A stretch of 64,000 bases of DNA, taken from Amycolatopsis sp. DSM 110486. Its GTDB lineage: Bacteria > Actinomycetota > Actinomycetes > Mycobacteriales > Pseudonocardiaceae. Made by a program: the position numbers and the translations under genes. The stretch is from contig NZ_CP080519.1 of the NCBI RefSeq assembly GCF_019468465.1, forward strand, positions 9,603,001-9,667,000. The letters run 5' to 3'. Shown here piece after piece: positions 23,588-31,971 of the stretch. The notes under the pieces are model-generated. The model made no database searches, was not told where the DNA came from, and worked only from the letters and a program-made list of their open reading frames with translations. Positions within the stretch are counted from its first letter, which is position 1. Each line of letters begins with the position of its first letter.

Positions 23588-26118
23588 GCTCGGCTCCTTC
23601 CGCCGCGCAGCCGGGCGTAGAGCAGGGCCGCACCCAACGTGATCAGTCCCGGCAGCCAGTACGACCAGGCTTGCGACAGCCCGAGGAACGGCGACGCCGT
23701 GACCAGCTGCTGCACGAGCAGCGCCGCCGCCAGCACGCCGAGGAACGACCCGCGCCCACCGAACACGCTGGCCCCGGCGAGCACGACGATCGTGATCGAC
23801 GAGAGAGTGTAGGTGAGGCTGGGCCGCCCGTCGCCGATGCCGATCTGCGCCATCACGATCACCGCCGCCGGGAAACACAGGAGTGCCGAGGCCACGTAGG
23901 ACAGCAGCTGTGTGCGCCCGACGCGGACGCCGAGCTGCTCGGCCGCCGTGCGGTTCGAGCCGGCCGCCCGCAGCTCCACGCCCCAGCGCGTGCGCCGCAG
24001 CGCCCACTCCAGGACCACGATCAGCACCACCGCGCCGATCGTGACCACCGGCAGCACCCCGACGCGCAGCGAGATCTGGGCCGTCACGCCGTCGGGGAAC
24101 ACCCCGCCCGGGGTGCTGCGCAGTGTCAAGTACACGCCTTGCAGCGCCATGTACGTCGCCAAAGTCGCCACCACCGCGTTGACCCGGAACCTGGTGACGA
24201 GCAGGCCGTTGACCACGCCCACGAGCAGCGCGGCGCCGAACATCAGCGCGTACCCGATGCCCGCCGGTCCCCCGGCGACGACCCAGAACGACGCGATCAC
24301 CACCAGGAGCCCGACGAGCGGGCCGACGGACAGGTCGATCCCGGCGCCGAGCACGACCACGTGCTGCGCGGTCCCGACCAGGATCAGCGGGGCCGCGGCG
24401 AACAGCAGGTTGTAGAGGTTGAACTCGGAGAAGTAGCTGGTGCTCCCGGCCCCGACCACGAGGCCGAGCAGGAGGAACACGAGCGTGAGCACGGCGGCGG
24501 GCGTGTGGTCGCCGCGCAGCCACCGGTGCGCCGTGAGCCACCGCCCGGCCCGCGCCGCGACGCGCGCCCGGACGGTGGTCGCGGTCAGGGCTGCCTCCGT
24601 GATCGCGGCTTCGGAGACCTCGTCGCCCGCCAGCTCCGCGACGATCGAGCCGCGGGACATGATGAGCACGCGGTCGCAGAGCCCTTCGAGCTCGACGCCG
24701 TCCGAGGAGAGCAGTAAGACCGCCGCGCCTGCGTCGGCCGCTTCGCGCAGGATCCGGTAGATGTCCACGCGGGCGCCGGCGTCGACACCCTGCGTGGGCT
24801 CCTCGGCCAGCAGCAGGCGTGGTTTCGCGAGCATCGCGCGCGCCAGCACGACTTTCTGCTGGTTGCCGCCCGACAGCGCGGAGATCGGCGTGGCGACGCC
24901 CGGTGTCTTCACCCCGAGCCGCTCCACCTCGCCGCGCGCGACGGCGTCGACGCGCCGGCCGGACACCAGCCCGGCCGTGGTGACCTCGTCCAGCGTCGCC
25001 AGCACGGTGTTCTCCCCGACGGCGAGCGGCCCGAAGACCCCCTCGCCGTGCCGGTCGGCGGGCACGTACACCGCCCCGGCTCGCGCAGCCGCGGCGTTGC
25101 TGCCGAGCCGCACCTGCCGGCCGGCGACCGTGACCGTGCCGGTGGCGGGCTCCAGCCCGGCCAGCGCGCGCAGCACCGAGCTCTGGCCGTTGCCCTGCAC
25201 GCCGGCGAGGCCGACGATCTCGCCGGGGCGCACGGTCAAGGCCACGTCGGCGAAGTCCGCGCCGGACAGTCCCTCGACCCGCAGCAGCCCGGTTTCCCCC
25301 GTGCCGCCACCCTTCGGCGGGAACACCGTCTCCAGCGCCCGGCCGATCACCCGCTCGACGATCTGCTGTTCGTCCACTTCGGACGCCGCGAACGTGCCGC
25401 GCACGGCTCCGTCGCGCAACACCGTGATCCGGTCCGCGATGAGCTTCACCTCGGGGATCCGGTGGGAGATGTAGACGACGGCCGCGCCGGCGCGCACGCA
25501 TTCGCGGACGCGGTCGAAGAGCGTCTGCACCTCGTCGACGCTGAGGTGCTCGGTCGGCTCGTCGAGGATCAGCACCTTCGGCCCGAGCGCGAGCGCCTTG
25601 GCGATCTCGACCACGAACCGCTGCTCCACGCTCAGCTCGGCCACGCGGCTGCGGGCGCGGATGCCCATGCCCCACGGGTCGAGCTGCTCCTGCGCCCACG
25701 CCGGGGCGCGCCGCAGACCGCCGACGCGCCCGTAGCCGACGGCCACGGCCATGTTCTCCGCGACGGTCAGGTCCGGCAGCAGCGCCGGCTCCTGCCGCAC
25801 GATGCCGAGACCGAGCTCGCGAGCGAGCTGGGGCGAGGCCGACGTGAGCCGCTCGCCGCCGATGACCACAGTCCCCGCGTCGGGGGCCAGGACCCCCGAC
25901 GCGACGGCCATCAGCGTGGACTTGCCCGCGCCGTTCTCACCGACCAGGGCGTGCACCTCGCCGGCCCGGATCTCCAGGTCCACGTCGGACAGCGCCCGGA
26001 CGGGGCCGAACGACTTCGAGATCGAGGTCAGGCTCAATACCGCCGGTGCGGTCGCGCCGGCGGTCCCGGCCGGCTCGCCGGCGCGTTCACCGACGACGGG
26101 AACTTCGAACTGCGTCAC
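23584..26118 (-). CDS. ABC importer: tandem ATPase fused to permease domain
   Basis: 844 residues. Residues 27-510 are an RbsA-like double nucleotide-binding protein: first Walker A GENGAGKS at 60-67 with EPTEHLS after the Walker B, second site degenerate at GVQGNGQSS near 315 but followed by an intact LSGGNQQK signature. From about 520 the chain continues into a complete RbsC-like permease (GTAQHVVVLGAGIDLSVGPL, NGLLVTRFRVNAVVATLATY). In most organisms these are separate proteins of about 500 and 330 residues. GTG 26118 is preceded by a very strong ribosome site (GAGGAGGAGAGGGG). 31 bp after the binding-protein gene, so one operon. Confidence 0.9.
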   Translation of the reverse strand: MTQFEVPVVGERAGEPAGTAGATAPAVLSLTSISKSFGPVRALSDVDLEIRAGEVHALVGENGAGKSTLMAVASGVLAPDAGTVVIGGERLTSASPQLARELGLGIVRQEPALLPDLTVAENMAVAVGYGRVGGLRRAPAWAQEQLDPWGMGIRARSRVAELSVEQRFVVEIAKALALGPKVLILDEPTEHLSVDEVQTLFDRVRECVRAGAAVVYISHRIPEVKLIADRITVLRDGAVRGTFAASEVDEQQIVERVIGRALETVFPPKGGGTGETGLLRVEGLSGADFADVALTVRPGEIVGLAGVQGNGQSSVLRALAGLEPATGTVTVAGRQVRLGSNAAAARAGAVYVPADRHGEGVFGPLAVGENTVLATLDEVTTAGLVSGRRVDAVARGEVERLGVKTPGVATPISALSGGNQQKVVLARAMLAKPRLLLAEEPTQGVDAGARVDIYRILREAADAGAAVLLLSSDGVELEGLCDRVLIMSRGSIVAELAGDEVSEAAITEAALTATTVRARVAARAGRWLTAHRWLRGDHTPAAVLTLVFLLLGLVVGAGSTSYFSEFNLYNLLFAAAPLILVGTAQHVVVLGAGIDLSVGPLVGLLVVIASFWVVAGGPAGIGYALMFGAALLVGVVNGLLVTRFRVNAVVATLATYMALQGVYLTLRSTPGGVFPDGVTAQISLRVGVLPVVTIGAVVLIVVLEWALRRTRWGVELRAAGSNRTAAEQLGVRVGRTQLLSYVASALLCFPAAVIVMAQIGIGDGRPSLTYTLSSITIVVLAGASVFGGRGSFLGVLAAALLVQQLVTASPFLGLSQAWSYWLPGLITLGAALLYARLRGGRSRA

Positions 26119-26149
26119 GGTCGCCCCTCTCCTCCTCGGGCCGGTGCGC

Positions 26150-27295
26150 TCACTTGAACAGCGCCTGCAGGTCGGGCACCGACAGCCCGGACGAGAGGAT
26201 CGCGTCCGGCGGCAGCGACTTCTCGCACTTCGGCTGTTTGGCCGGATCGGTCGAGTCCTCGATGATCTTCAGGTCGTAAGTGGACGGTTCGTCGTCGGCG
26301 ATGCCGTTGGCCGCGGCGAGTCCCTTGTGGAGGGCGACGTTGACGATCCAGTTGCGCGAGGACTCCGTGGCGATCTGGTAGCCCGGCTGGGAGTCCTTGT
26401 ACTGGTACCACAGGCAGCCGAACTCGTTGGAGTCGTTGGCCGACCACACCGGCAGCGGCTTGTTCGCCGCGATGAACGCCCGCACCCCGCCGACCGAGCC
26501 GCCGCCGTAGTCCGACACAATCCCGTCGATGGTGCCGTACTTCGTGATGAGCCCGGCCACGACCTGCTGGGTCTTGCCCGGCTCCCAGTCGGTGGCGACG
26601 GGGCCGTCGGTGTTGAGCAGCTTCACGTCCGGGTGCTTCTTCACCGCGTCGAGCACGCCCTGGTACACGCCCTGGGAGTAGGAGTTGCCGGCGATGCCGC
26701 CGAGCATCACCAGGTTCCCCTTGCCGTGCATCGCGTTCACCGTCCACTCGGCGAGGGCGGAGCCGTAGGTCTTGATGTCCTCGGACACGAAGTCCACGTA
26801 GTCCTTGCCAGGCACCCCACCGGGCGAACCGACGAACGGCACAACCTTGACCCCGGCCGCGGTCGCCTTCTTGATCGTCGGCAGCAGCGCCTCGCCGCCG
26901 TCGACGAAAGTGACGATCACGTCCACCTTCTGCGCGACGAGGGAATTGAGGTCGGAAATGGCCTTCTGCGTGTCACCCTGCGCGTCGGTGTAAAGCACCT
27001 TCTTGATGTTCGGGCACTTCGCGGCCTCTTCCTCGAACAGCTTGCGCGTGATCTTGCGCCAGGAATTGCCGCCGAACCCATCGGCGAACGCGACGGTGAG
27101 CGGTTTCGTGCCGCAGAACTTGCCTACGTCCTGGATCTGGTCCTGCGTGCCGACGACCCCGACTTTCTGCTGCAGGGCCGCGTTGTCCGCGCCGGCCTCG
27201 CTCCCGCCCTGGCCGGTGGGAGCGCCCGTGGCGCAGCCGCCCAGGAACAGCGCGGCCGAAACGGCCGCAACCGCGGTTTTCTTCTTGATCGCCAT
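26150..27295 (-). CDS. ABC importer substrate-binding lipoprotein
   Basis: 381 residues. Lipoprotein signal KKKTAVAAVSAALFLGGC, then a type I periplasmic binding fold (Peripla_BP_4): LTVAFADGFGGNSWRKITRK, DLNSLVAQKVDVIVTFVDGG, DGIVSDYGGGSVGGVRAFIA. It should deliver the ligand to the fused ATPase-permease and the second permease encoded downstream. The ligand is not evident; the family binds pentoses, polyols and similar small polar molecules, which is unexpected next to a ketone-degradation operon. ATG 27295 is the first gene of the operon; a shared regulatory element lies 70 bp upstream. Confidence 0.9.
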   Translation of the reverse strand: MAIKKKTAVAAVSAALFLGGCATGAPTGQGGSEAGADNAALQQKVGVVGTQDQIQDVGKFCGTKPLTVAFADGFGGNSWRKITRKLFEEEAAKCPNIKKVLYTDAQGDTQKAISDLNSLVAQKVDVIVTFVDGGEALLPTIKKATAAGVKVVPFVGSPGGVPGKDYVDFVSEDIKTYGSALAEWTVNAMHGKGNLVMLGGIAGNSYSQGVYQGVLDAVKKHPDVKLLNTDGPVATDWEPGKTQQVVAGLITKYGTIDGIVSDYGGGSVGGVRAFIAANKPLPVWSANDSNEFGCLWYQYKDSQPGYQIATESSRNWIVNVALHKGLAAANGIADDEPSTYDLKIIEDSTDPAKQPKCEKSLPPDAILSSGLSVPDLQALFK

Positions 27296-27364
27296 GTTCG
27301 CCTTCCCGATATTCCGCCCCCGAGTTGGCAAAAGTGTCGGCTACCGCAGGGGGTGCGGACCCGG

Positions 27365-27398
27365 TCAGTGTGAGACGCGGCTGTGTCAATTTGACACA
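27365..27398 (-). promoter_or_regulatory. Regulatory element of the importer operon, shared with 34.6 kb
   Basis: A 17-bp palindrome TGTGTCAATTTGACACA (27382-27398 on the plus strand) is followed, in the direction of the importer gene, by CCGCGTCTCACACTGA (minus strand, 27380-27365). The same block recurs at 34646-34679. The end of the element is 70 bp from the binding-protein start codon. Confidence 0.65.
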
Positions 27399-27459
27399 CG
27401 CCGCGGAGATTTCCCGACCGTTTTCCGCGCGAGGTGGTAAAGGATCTCCGGCGGACGCG

Positions 27460-27504
27460 AAAAAGCCGGAGCCGCCCCGGTTGTCGGGGCGGCTCCGGCT
27501 TTTT
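27460..27504 (-). terminator. Intrinsic terminator of the catabolic operon
   Basis: A perfect 20-bp stem with a 5-nt GTTGT loop; A-run on one side and T-run on the other, so it works as a U-tract terminator in both directions. It starts 24 nt after the stop of the last catabolic gene and isolates that operon from the importer operon. Confidence 0.9.
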
Positions 27505-27529
27505 CGCCGTGTTGGCTTTTCGCCGTGTT
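27501..27529. repeat. Tandem 13-bp repeat beside the terminator
   Basis: TTTTCGCCGTGTT occurs at 27501-27513 and 27517-27529 with three bases between. The second copy touches the stop codon of the gene at 27529. It probably arose by slippage. Confidence 0.6.
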
Positions 27530-28455
27530 CAGTCGCGCGGTCTCAAGGCGGCGCGCAGCCGCATCAACCGCTCGTCGCGCCAGCTCACGCGGGCGTCCCA
27601 CTCGTCCAGCGGCACGAGGGCTCTGCGCTGCTCGCTCGCGAGCGCGACGAGTTCGTCGGTCCACGGATCGTCCTGCCCGCGTTCCGCGCCCATCCGCGCG
27701 TAGGCGGGGCCCATCCGCGCGGCATGCGCGGCGATGCCGCCGCGGGTGTTGAGGTCGACGGTCTCGAACGGACCGATCACGCTCCACCGTGGACCGAGCC
27801 CGCTGCGCACCACCTCGTCGATGTCCTCGACGTCGGCCACGCCGTCGCGCAGCAGGCAGTACGCCTCGCGCAGCAGCGCGCCCTGCAGGCGGTTGAAGAC
27901 GAAGCCCTCGACCTCCTTGCGCACCAGCACGGGTCTCATCCCCGCCCGCTCGTACACCGCCCGCGCGCGGGCCAGGATGTCCGCGCGAGTGTCCGACGCC
28001 GGGATCAGCTCGACGACCGGCAGCAGGTACGGCGGGTTGCCCGGGTGTGCGCCGAGCACCCGGCCGCCGAGGCCCGTGCCGAACGAGCTCGGGACCAACG
28101 CCGAGCTGGAACTGGCGAGCACCGTGTCCGGACCGGCACGAGCGGCCAGCTCGGCGAACAACGCGCGCTTCACCACCACGTCCTCGGCCGCGCATTCCTG
28201 CACCAGCGCGACGCCGTCGACGGCCTCGCCGAGCTGCTCGTGGTAGAAGATCTCCGCGAGTTTCCCAGGCAGCAGGCCGTGTTTCCCGAGCAGCGCCAGC
28301 CGATCGGCCACGGCCGCGCGGGCCCGGTCGTAGGCCGCCGCGTCTGCGTCCCACGCCCGCACCGGGACCCCGGCCAGGGCAAACAGCACCAGGAACCCGA
28401 CGCCGATCGCGCCCGTGCCGATGACCGCGACCGGTTCGACGGGGTCTTCGGTCAC
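27529..28455 (-). CDS. 3-hydroxyacyl-CoA dehydrogenase family protein
   Basis: 308 residues. NAD-binding GTGAIG at residues 13-18, SSSSALVPS and GAHPGNPPYLLPVVELIP (the family's H-P-x-N-P-P motif) in the middle, and a C-terminal helical domain (VEGFVFNRLQGALLREAYCL). Length and lack of a hydratase domain match the short 3-hydroxyacyl-CoA dehydrogenase / lambda-crystallin / carnitine dehydrogenase group. In this operon it would oxidise a beta-hydroxyacyl intermediate of the acid formed by the preceding enzymes (inference). GTG 28455 overlaps the upstream stop by 4 nt (GTGA). Last gene before a strong terminator. Confidence 0.85.
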   Translation of the reverse strand: MTEDPVEPVAVIGTGAIGVGFLVLFALAGVPVRAWDADAAAYDRARAAVADRLALLGKHGLLPGKLAEIFYHEQLGEAVDGVALVQECAAEDVVVKRALFAELAARAGPDTVLASSSSALVPSSFGTGLGGRVLGAHPGNPPYLLPVVELIPASDTRADILARARAVYERAGMRPVLVRKEVEGFVFNRLQGALLREAYCLLRDGVADVEDIDEVVRSGLGPRWSVIGPFETVDLNTRGGIAAHAARMGPAYARMGAERGQDDPWTDELVALASEQRRALVPLDEWDARVSWRDERLMRLRAALRPRD

Positions 28456-29684
28456 AGCTCCCACCACGTGCGGTCGTCGGCGTACCCCCGTTTGAGGATC
28501 TCGACGATCGCGGACTCCGTGAGCTCGCGCGGGTTGTTCGCGGTCAGCCGCGTGGCGAGCATCGCCTGCTCGGCCACGAACCCGAACCGGTCCGGTTCGA
28601 GGCCCAGGTCCTTCAGGTTCAGCGGCACGCCGAGCGCGCCCAGGATCTCCTCGATCCGCTCGATCGCCGCCCGCGCACGCTGCGTCCGCGACAACGCCGG
28701 ATCGGCGATGCCGAACGCCCGGCCGATCTCGGCGAACTCCGCCTCCCGCGCGGGGAGGTTGAACCGCATCACGTACGGCAGCAGCGCCCCGACGCCGAAG
28801 CCGTGCGCGGTGTGGGTGAGCGCTCCGATCGGCGACTGGATGGCGTGCGCGGCCGCCGTGCCGGCGGTGTTGATGGCCATGCCCGCGCTCAGCGCGCCGA
28901 GCATCGTGTCGGTCCTCGCGGCCAGGTCCGCCGGGTCGTTCGCGACGCGCTCCAGCGAGCTGCCCAGCAACGTGAAGCCGCGCAACGCGTACAGGTCGGT
29001 CAGCACGTTCTTGCCGGCGTAGAGGTGGCGGTGCAGGTGCTCGGCGTCCGGGTGCTTCTCGCGCGCGGTGAACGACTCGACGAGGTGCGAGAGCGCGTCG
29101 GCACCGGTGGCGGCGGTCAGCCCCGGCGGGCAGCTCAGCGTGAGCTCCGGGTCGACGACCGCCGCGTACGGCTCGAGGTACGGGCTCGCCACCCCGACCT
29201 TCATCCCCTTGTCCGCGTCGAACACCACGGCGATGCAGGTGACCTCGGCGCCGGTGCCGCCCGTGGTGGGCACGGTGACCAGCGGCAGACCCGGGCCCTC
29301 GACGAGGTTCTCGCCGTAGAGGTCCGCGACGTTCCCGCCGCGCTTGAGCATGATCGACGCGACCTTGGCGAAGTCCAGGCAGCTGCCGCCGCCCAGGCCG
29401 ATCACCGCGTCGATCTCGCCGCCGTCGACCTCCGCGAGCAGCGCCTCCACGTTCTCGCGCGGCAGGTCCGGCTCGACACGCGAAAACACGCGCACGTCGA
29501 GGCCCTGGCCGGTCAGCGAGTCGCGGATCCCGGCGAACTCGGGGCTGCCGGCCATCCGCTCGTCGGTGCACACCAGCACCGTGCGGCCCAGCGGCTTCAC
29601 CAGGTACGGCAGCTGCGCGCGGCGGCCGGGTCCGAACAGGACGGTCTTGGGCTGGCGCAGCAGGCCCAGGGTTTCGGAGCTCAC
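28452..29684 (-). CDS. Iron-type alcohol dehydrogenase
   Basis: 410 residues, type III (iron-activated) alcohol dehydrogenase. NAD site GLGGGSCLDFAK near 105; PTTGGTGAEVT near 145; metal ligands in TGADALSHLVES near 205, then HAIQSPIG and HTAHGFGVG near 275-295. Such enzymes oxidise primary alcohols or hydroxyacids such as 4- or 6-hydroxy acids, which suits the step after lactone hydrolysis in this operon. GTG 29684 overlaps the aldehyde dehydrogenase stop by 4 nt and it in turn overlaps the next gene, so three enzymes are translationally coupled. Confidence 0.9.
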   Translation of the reverse strand: MSSETLGLLRQPKTVLFGPGRRAQLPYLVKPLGRTVLVCTDERMAGSPEFAGIRDSLTGQGLDVRVFSRVEPDLPRENVEALLAEVDGGEIDAVIGLGGGSCLDFAKVASIMLKRGGNVADLYGENLVEGPGLPLVTVPTTGGTGAEVTCIAVVFDADKGMKVGVASPYLEPYAAVVDPELTLSCPPGLTAATGADALSHLVESFTAREKHPDAEHLHRHLYAGKNVLTDLYALRGFTLLGSSLERVANDPADLAARTDTMLGALSAGMAINTAGTAAAHAIQSPIGALTHTAHGFGVGALLPYVMRFNLPAREAEFAEIGRAFGIADPALSRTQRARAAIERIEEILGALGVPLNLKDLGLEPDRFGFVAEQAMLATRLTANNPRELTESAIVEILKRGYADDRTWWEL

Positions 29685-31171
29685 GCGCCCACCTCCTCTT
29701 CGTTCACGGTCACGGCCAGGTACTTCGGCTCGAGGAACTCGTAGATGCCGTCGTGGCCGCCCTCGCGCCCGAGGCCCGACTCCTTGACGCCGCCGAACGC
29801 GGCGGCCGGGTCGGCCATGATGCCGCGGTTGATGCCGACCATGCCGAAGTCGAGCCGTTCGGCGATCGCGAAAGCGCGCGACAGGTCCTTCGTGAACAGG
29901 TACGACGCGAGTCCGTAGGTCGTGTCGTTGGCGAAGTCCAGCGCCTGCCTCGCCGAGTCCACGGTGAACAGCGCGGCGACCGGGGCGAACAGCTCCTGGT
30001 TGCACAGCGCGGGATCCGCCTCGCGCAACCGCAGCACGGTCGGCTCGAAGAAGTTGCCCGCCGACTCGATGCGGTTTCCGCCGGCGAGCAGCTCGGCGCC
30101 GGCCGCGGTGAAGGTGTCCACCAGGGACTGCACGCGTTCCAGCTGGAGCGGCGTGATGATCGGCCCGACGTCCACGCCGTCCTCGAACCCGTCACCGACG
30201 CGCAGCGCCCGCGTGGCCGCGACGAACTTCTCCGTGAACTCGTCGGCGATCGCGCGGTGCAGGATGATCCGGTTGGCCGCGACGCACGCCTGCCCCGCGT
30301 TGCGGAACTTGCACGCGATCGCCTCGCGCACGGCCAGGTCCACGTCGGCGTCGTCGAGGACCACGAACGGGCCGTCGCCGCCGAGCTCCATCGAGGAGTT
30401 CACAATGTGCTGGGCCGCCTTGGCCAGCAGCAGGCTGCCGACGCCGGTCGACCCGGTGAAGCTGATCTTGCGCAGCCGCGGGTCGGCGAGCACGACGTCG
30501 GACACCGCGGCGGAGTCGCTGGTGTGCACGAGGTTCACCACGCCGGGCGGGAACCCGGCGTCGTGCAGCGTCCGGATGAACAGCGCCGCCGTCAGCGGCG
30601 TCTCCTTGGCCGACTTGACCACGACCGTGCAGCCGGCCGCGAGCGCCGCGCCGCCCTTGCGCGCCACCATCAGCAGCGGGAAGTTCCACGGCGTGACGAG
30701 GAAACTCGGACCCACCGGCTGGTGGGTGGTGACCACGCGGTACCCGCCGGGCGAGCCGGGCGCGTACGTGCCGTGCAGGTGGGCGATCTGCTCGGCGTAC
30801 CAGAGGAAGAACCCGGCCGACAGGGCGAACTCCCCCGCCGCCTCGGCGCGGGGCTTGCCGCTCTCCAGCACCATCACGTCGGCGAACGCGTCGGCCCGCT
30901 CGACGAGCATCGCGTGGGCGCGGTGGAACAGCGTGGCGCGCTCGCGCGGCGACCAGTGCCGCCACGCGTCCTGGGCCGCCACGGCGTGGCCGAGCGCGGC
31001 CAGCGCGTGGTCAGGGCCTCCGTCGGCGACCTCGGCGAGCGGCTTCCCGGTGCTCGGGTTGAGCACCTCGAAGGTCTTGCCCGGGTGCGTCCACTCGCCG
31101 TTGAGGTAGAGCCCGAGCGGTACTTCGTGCCCGGCGAAGAGCCCGGCCGGGGATTCGGCCAGTGCGGTCAT
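29681..31171 (-). CDS. NAD(P)-dependent aldehyde dehydrogenase, succinate-semialdehyde dehydrogenase-like
   Basis: 496 residues, full family length. Cofactor region FLVTPWNFPLLMVARKGG near 160, catalytic Glu in SSMELGGDGPFV near 262, catalytic Cys in NAGQACVAANR near 297. The pattern (FTGSTGVGSLLL, FGGVKESGLGREGG) is that of semialdehyde dehydrogenases. In context it would convert the semialdehyde made by the iron-type dehydrogenase to a dicarboxylic acid. ATG 31171 follows GAAAGGAC. Middle of the six-gene operon, 24 bp after the SDR gene. Confidence 0.9.
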   Translation of the reverse strand: MTALAESPAGLFAGHEVPLGLYLNGEWTHPGKTFEVLNPSTGKPLAEVADGGPDHALAALGHAVAAQDAWRHWSPRERATLFHRAHAMLVERADAFADVMVLESGKPRAEAAGEFALSAGFFLWYAEQIAHLHGTYAPGSPGGYRVVTTHQPVGPSFLVTPWNFPLLMVARKGGAALAAGCTVVVKSAKETPLTAALFIRTLHDAGFPPGVVNLVHTSDSAAVSDVVLADPRLRKISFTGSTGVGSLLLAKAAQHIVNSSMELGGDGPFVVLDDADVDLAVREAIACKFRNAGQACVAANRIILHRAIADEFTEKFVAATRALRVGDGFEDGVDVGPIITPLQLERVQSLVDTFTAAGAELLAGGNRIESAGNFFEPTVLRLREADPALCNQELFAPVAALFTVDSARQALDFANDTTYGLASYLFTKDLSRAFAIAERLDFGMVGINRGIMADPAAAFGGVKESGLGREGGHDGIYEFLEPKYLAVTVNEEEVGA

Positions 31172-31195
31172 GGTTGTCGTCCTTTCTCGGCGCGC

Positions 31196-31957
31196 TCAGC
31201 GCGCGGTGTAGCCGCCGTCGACGGGGAGGTTCACGCCGGTGACCCAGGCGGCCTCGTCGGAGGCGAGGTAGAGCACGGCGTAGGCGACGTCGATCGGGCG
31301 CCCGAGCCGGCGCAGGGACTGGTTCGCGGTCATCATGCGTTCGTAGGCGGGCAGGCCGCCCTCGTACGCCTCGGCGATCCCCTCGACCAGCGGGGTGAGC
31401 ACGGTGCTCGGGTGCACGGAGTTCACGCGGATGTCGTACTTGCCGTACATCGCCGCGTCCTGGCGCGTCTGCATCGTCACCGCGCCCTTGGCCACGTGGT
31501 AGGGCGTGAACTCGTCGTTGCCGACGAGGCCGTAGATCGAGGAGTAGTTGACGATGCTGCCGCCGCCGTTCTCGATCAGGTGAGGCACGGCGTGCTTGGT
31601 CGAGAAGAACACGCCCTTCACGTCCACTGCGAACAGCGCGTCCCACTCGGCCTCGGTGACCTCGTGCGTGGGCTTGTCCACGCCGATCACGCCGGCGCAG
31701 TTGACCAGGATGTCGAGCTTGCCGAACTCCGCCACGATCTCGGTGTACGCGCGCTCGATCGACTTCTCGTCGCGCACGTCCACCGCGTGGAACCGCGCGG
31801 CGGCGCCGATTTCCCGTGCCACCGCCGCGCCCTGGTCCGCGTCCACGTCGGTGAGCGCGACCCGCGCACCCTCCGCGGCGAACAGCTCCGCGGTCGCCCG
31901 GCCCATCCCGGACGACGCACCGGTCACGATCGCCGTCTTGCCCGCCAAGCGGGGCAT
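31196..31957 (-). CDS. Short-chain dehydrogenase/reductase
   Basis: 253 residues, classical SDR. Cofactor motif TGASSGMG at 12-19 with an Asp two strands later (ALTDVDAD), indicating NAD preference; NCAG near 87, active-site Ser in NYSSIYG near 138 and Tyr/Lys in YHVAK near 154. C-terminus GVNLPVDGGY. It likely oxidises a secondary alcohol to the ketone used by the adjacent monooxygenase, or a hydroxy intermediate. ATG 31957 behind AGGAGA, 14 bp after the monooxygenase stop. Confidence 0.9.
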   Translation of the reverse strand: MPRLAGKTAIVTGASSGMGRATAELFAAEGARVALTDVDADQGAAVAREIGAAARFHAVDVRDEKSIERAYTEIVAEFGKLDILVNCAGVIGVDKPTHEVTEAEWDALFAVDVKGVFFSTKHAVPHLIENGGGSIVNYSSIYGLVGNDEFTPYHVAKGAVTMQTRQDAAMYGKYDIRVNSVHPSTVLTPLVEGIAEAYEGGLPAYERMMTANQSLRRLGRPIDVAYAVLYLASDEAAWVTGVNLPVDGGYTAR

Positions 31958-31971
31958 GGCCGTCTCCTGTC

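Noticed and set aside
22559..25699. 1046-codon minus-strand frame
   Set aside because: Only its last third (from 23587) is the permease; the upstream part is an alternative frame inside the ATPase-permease gene.
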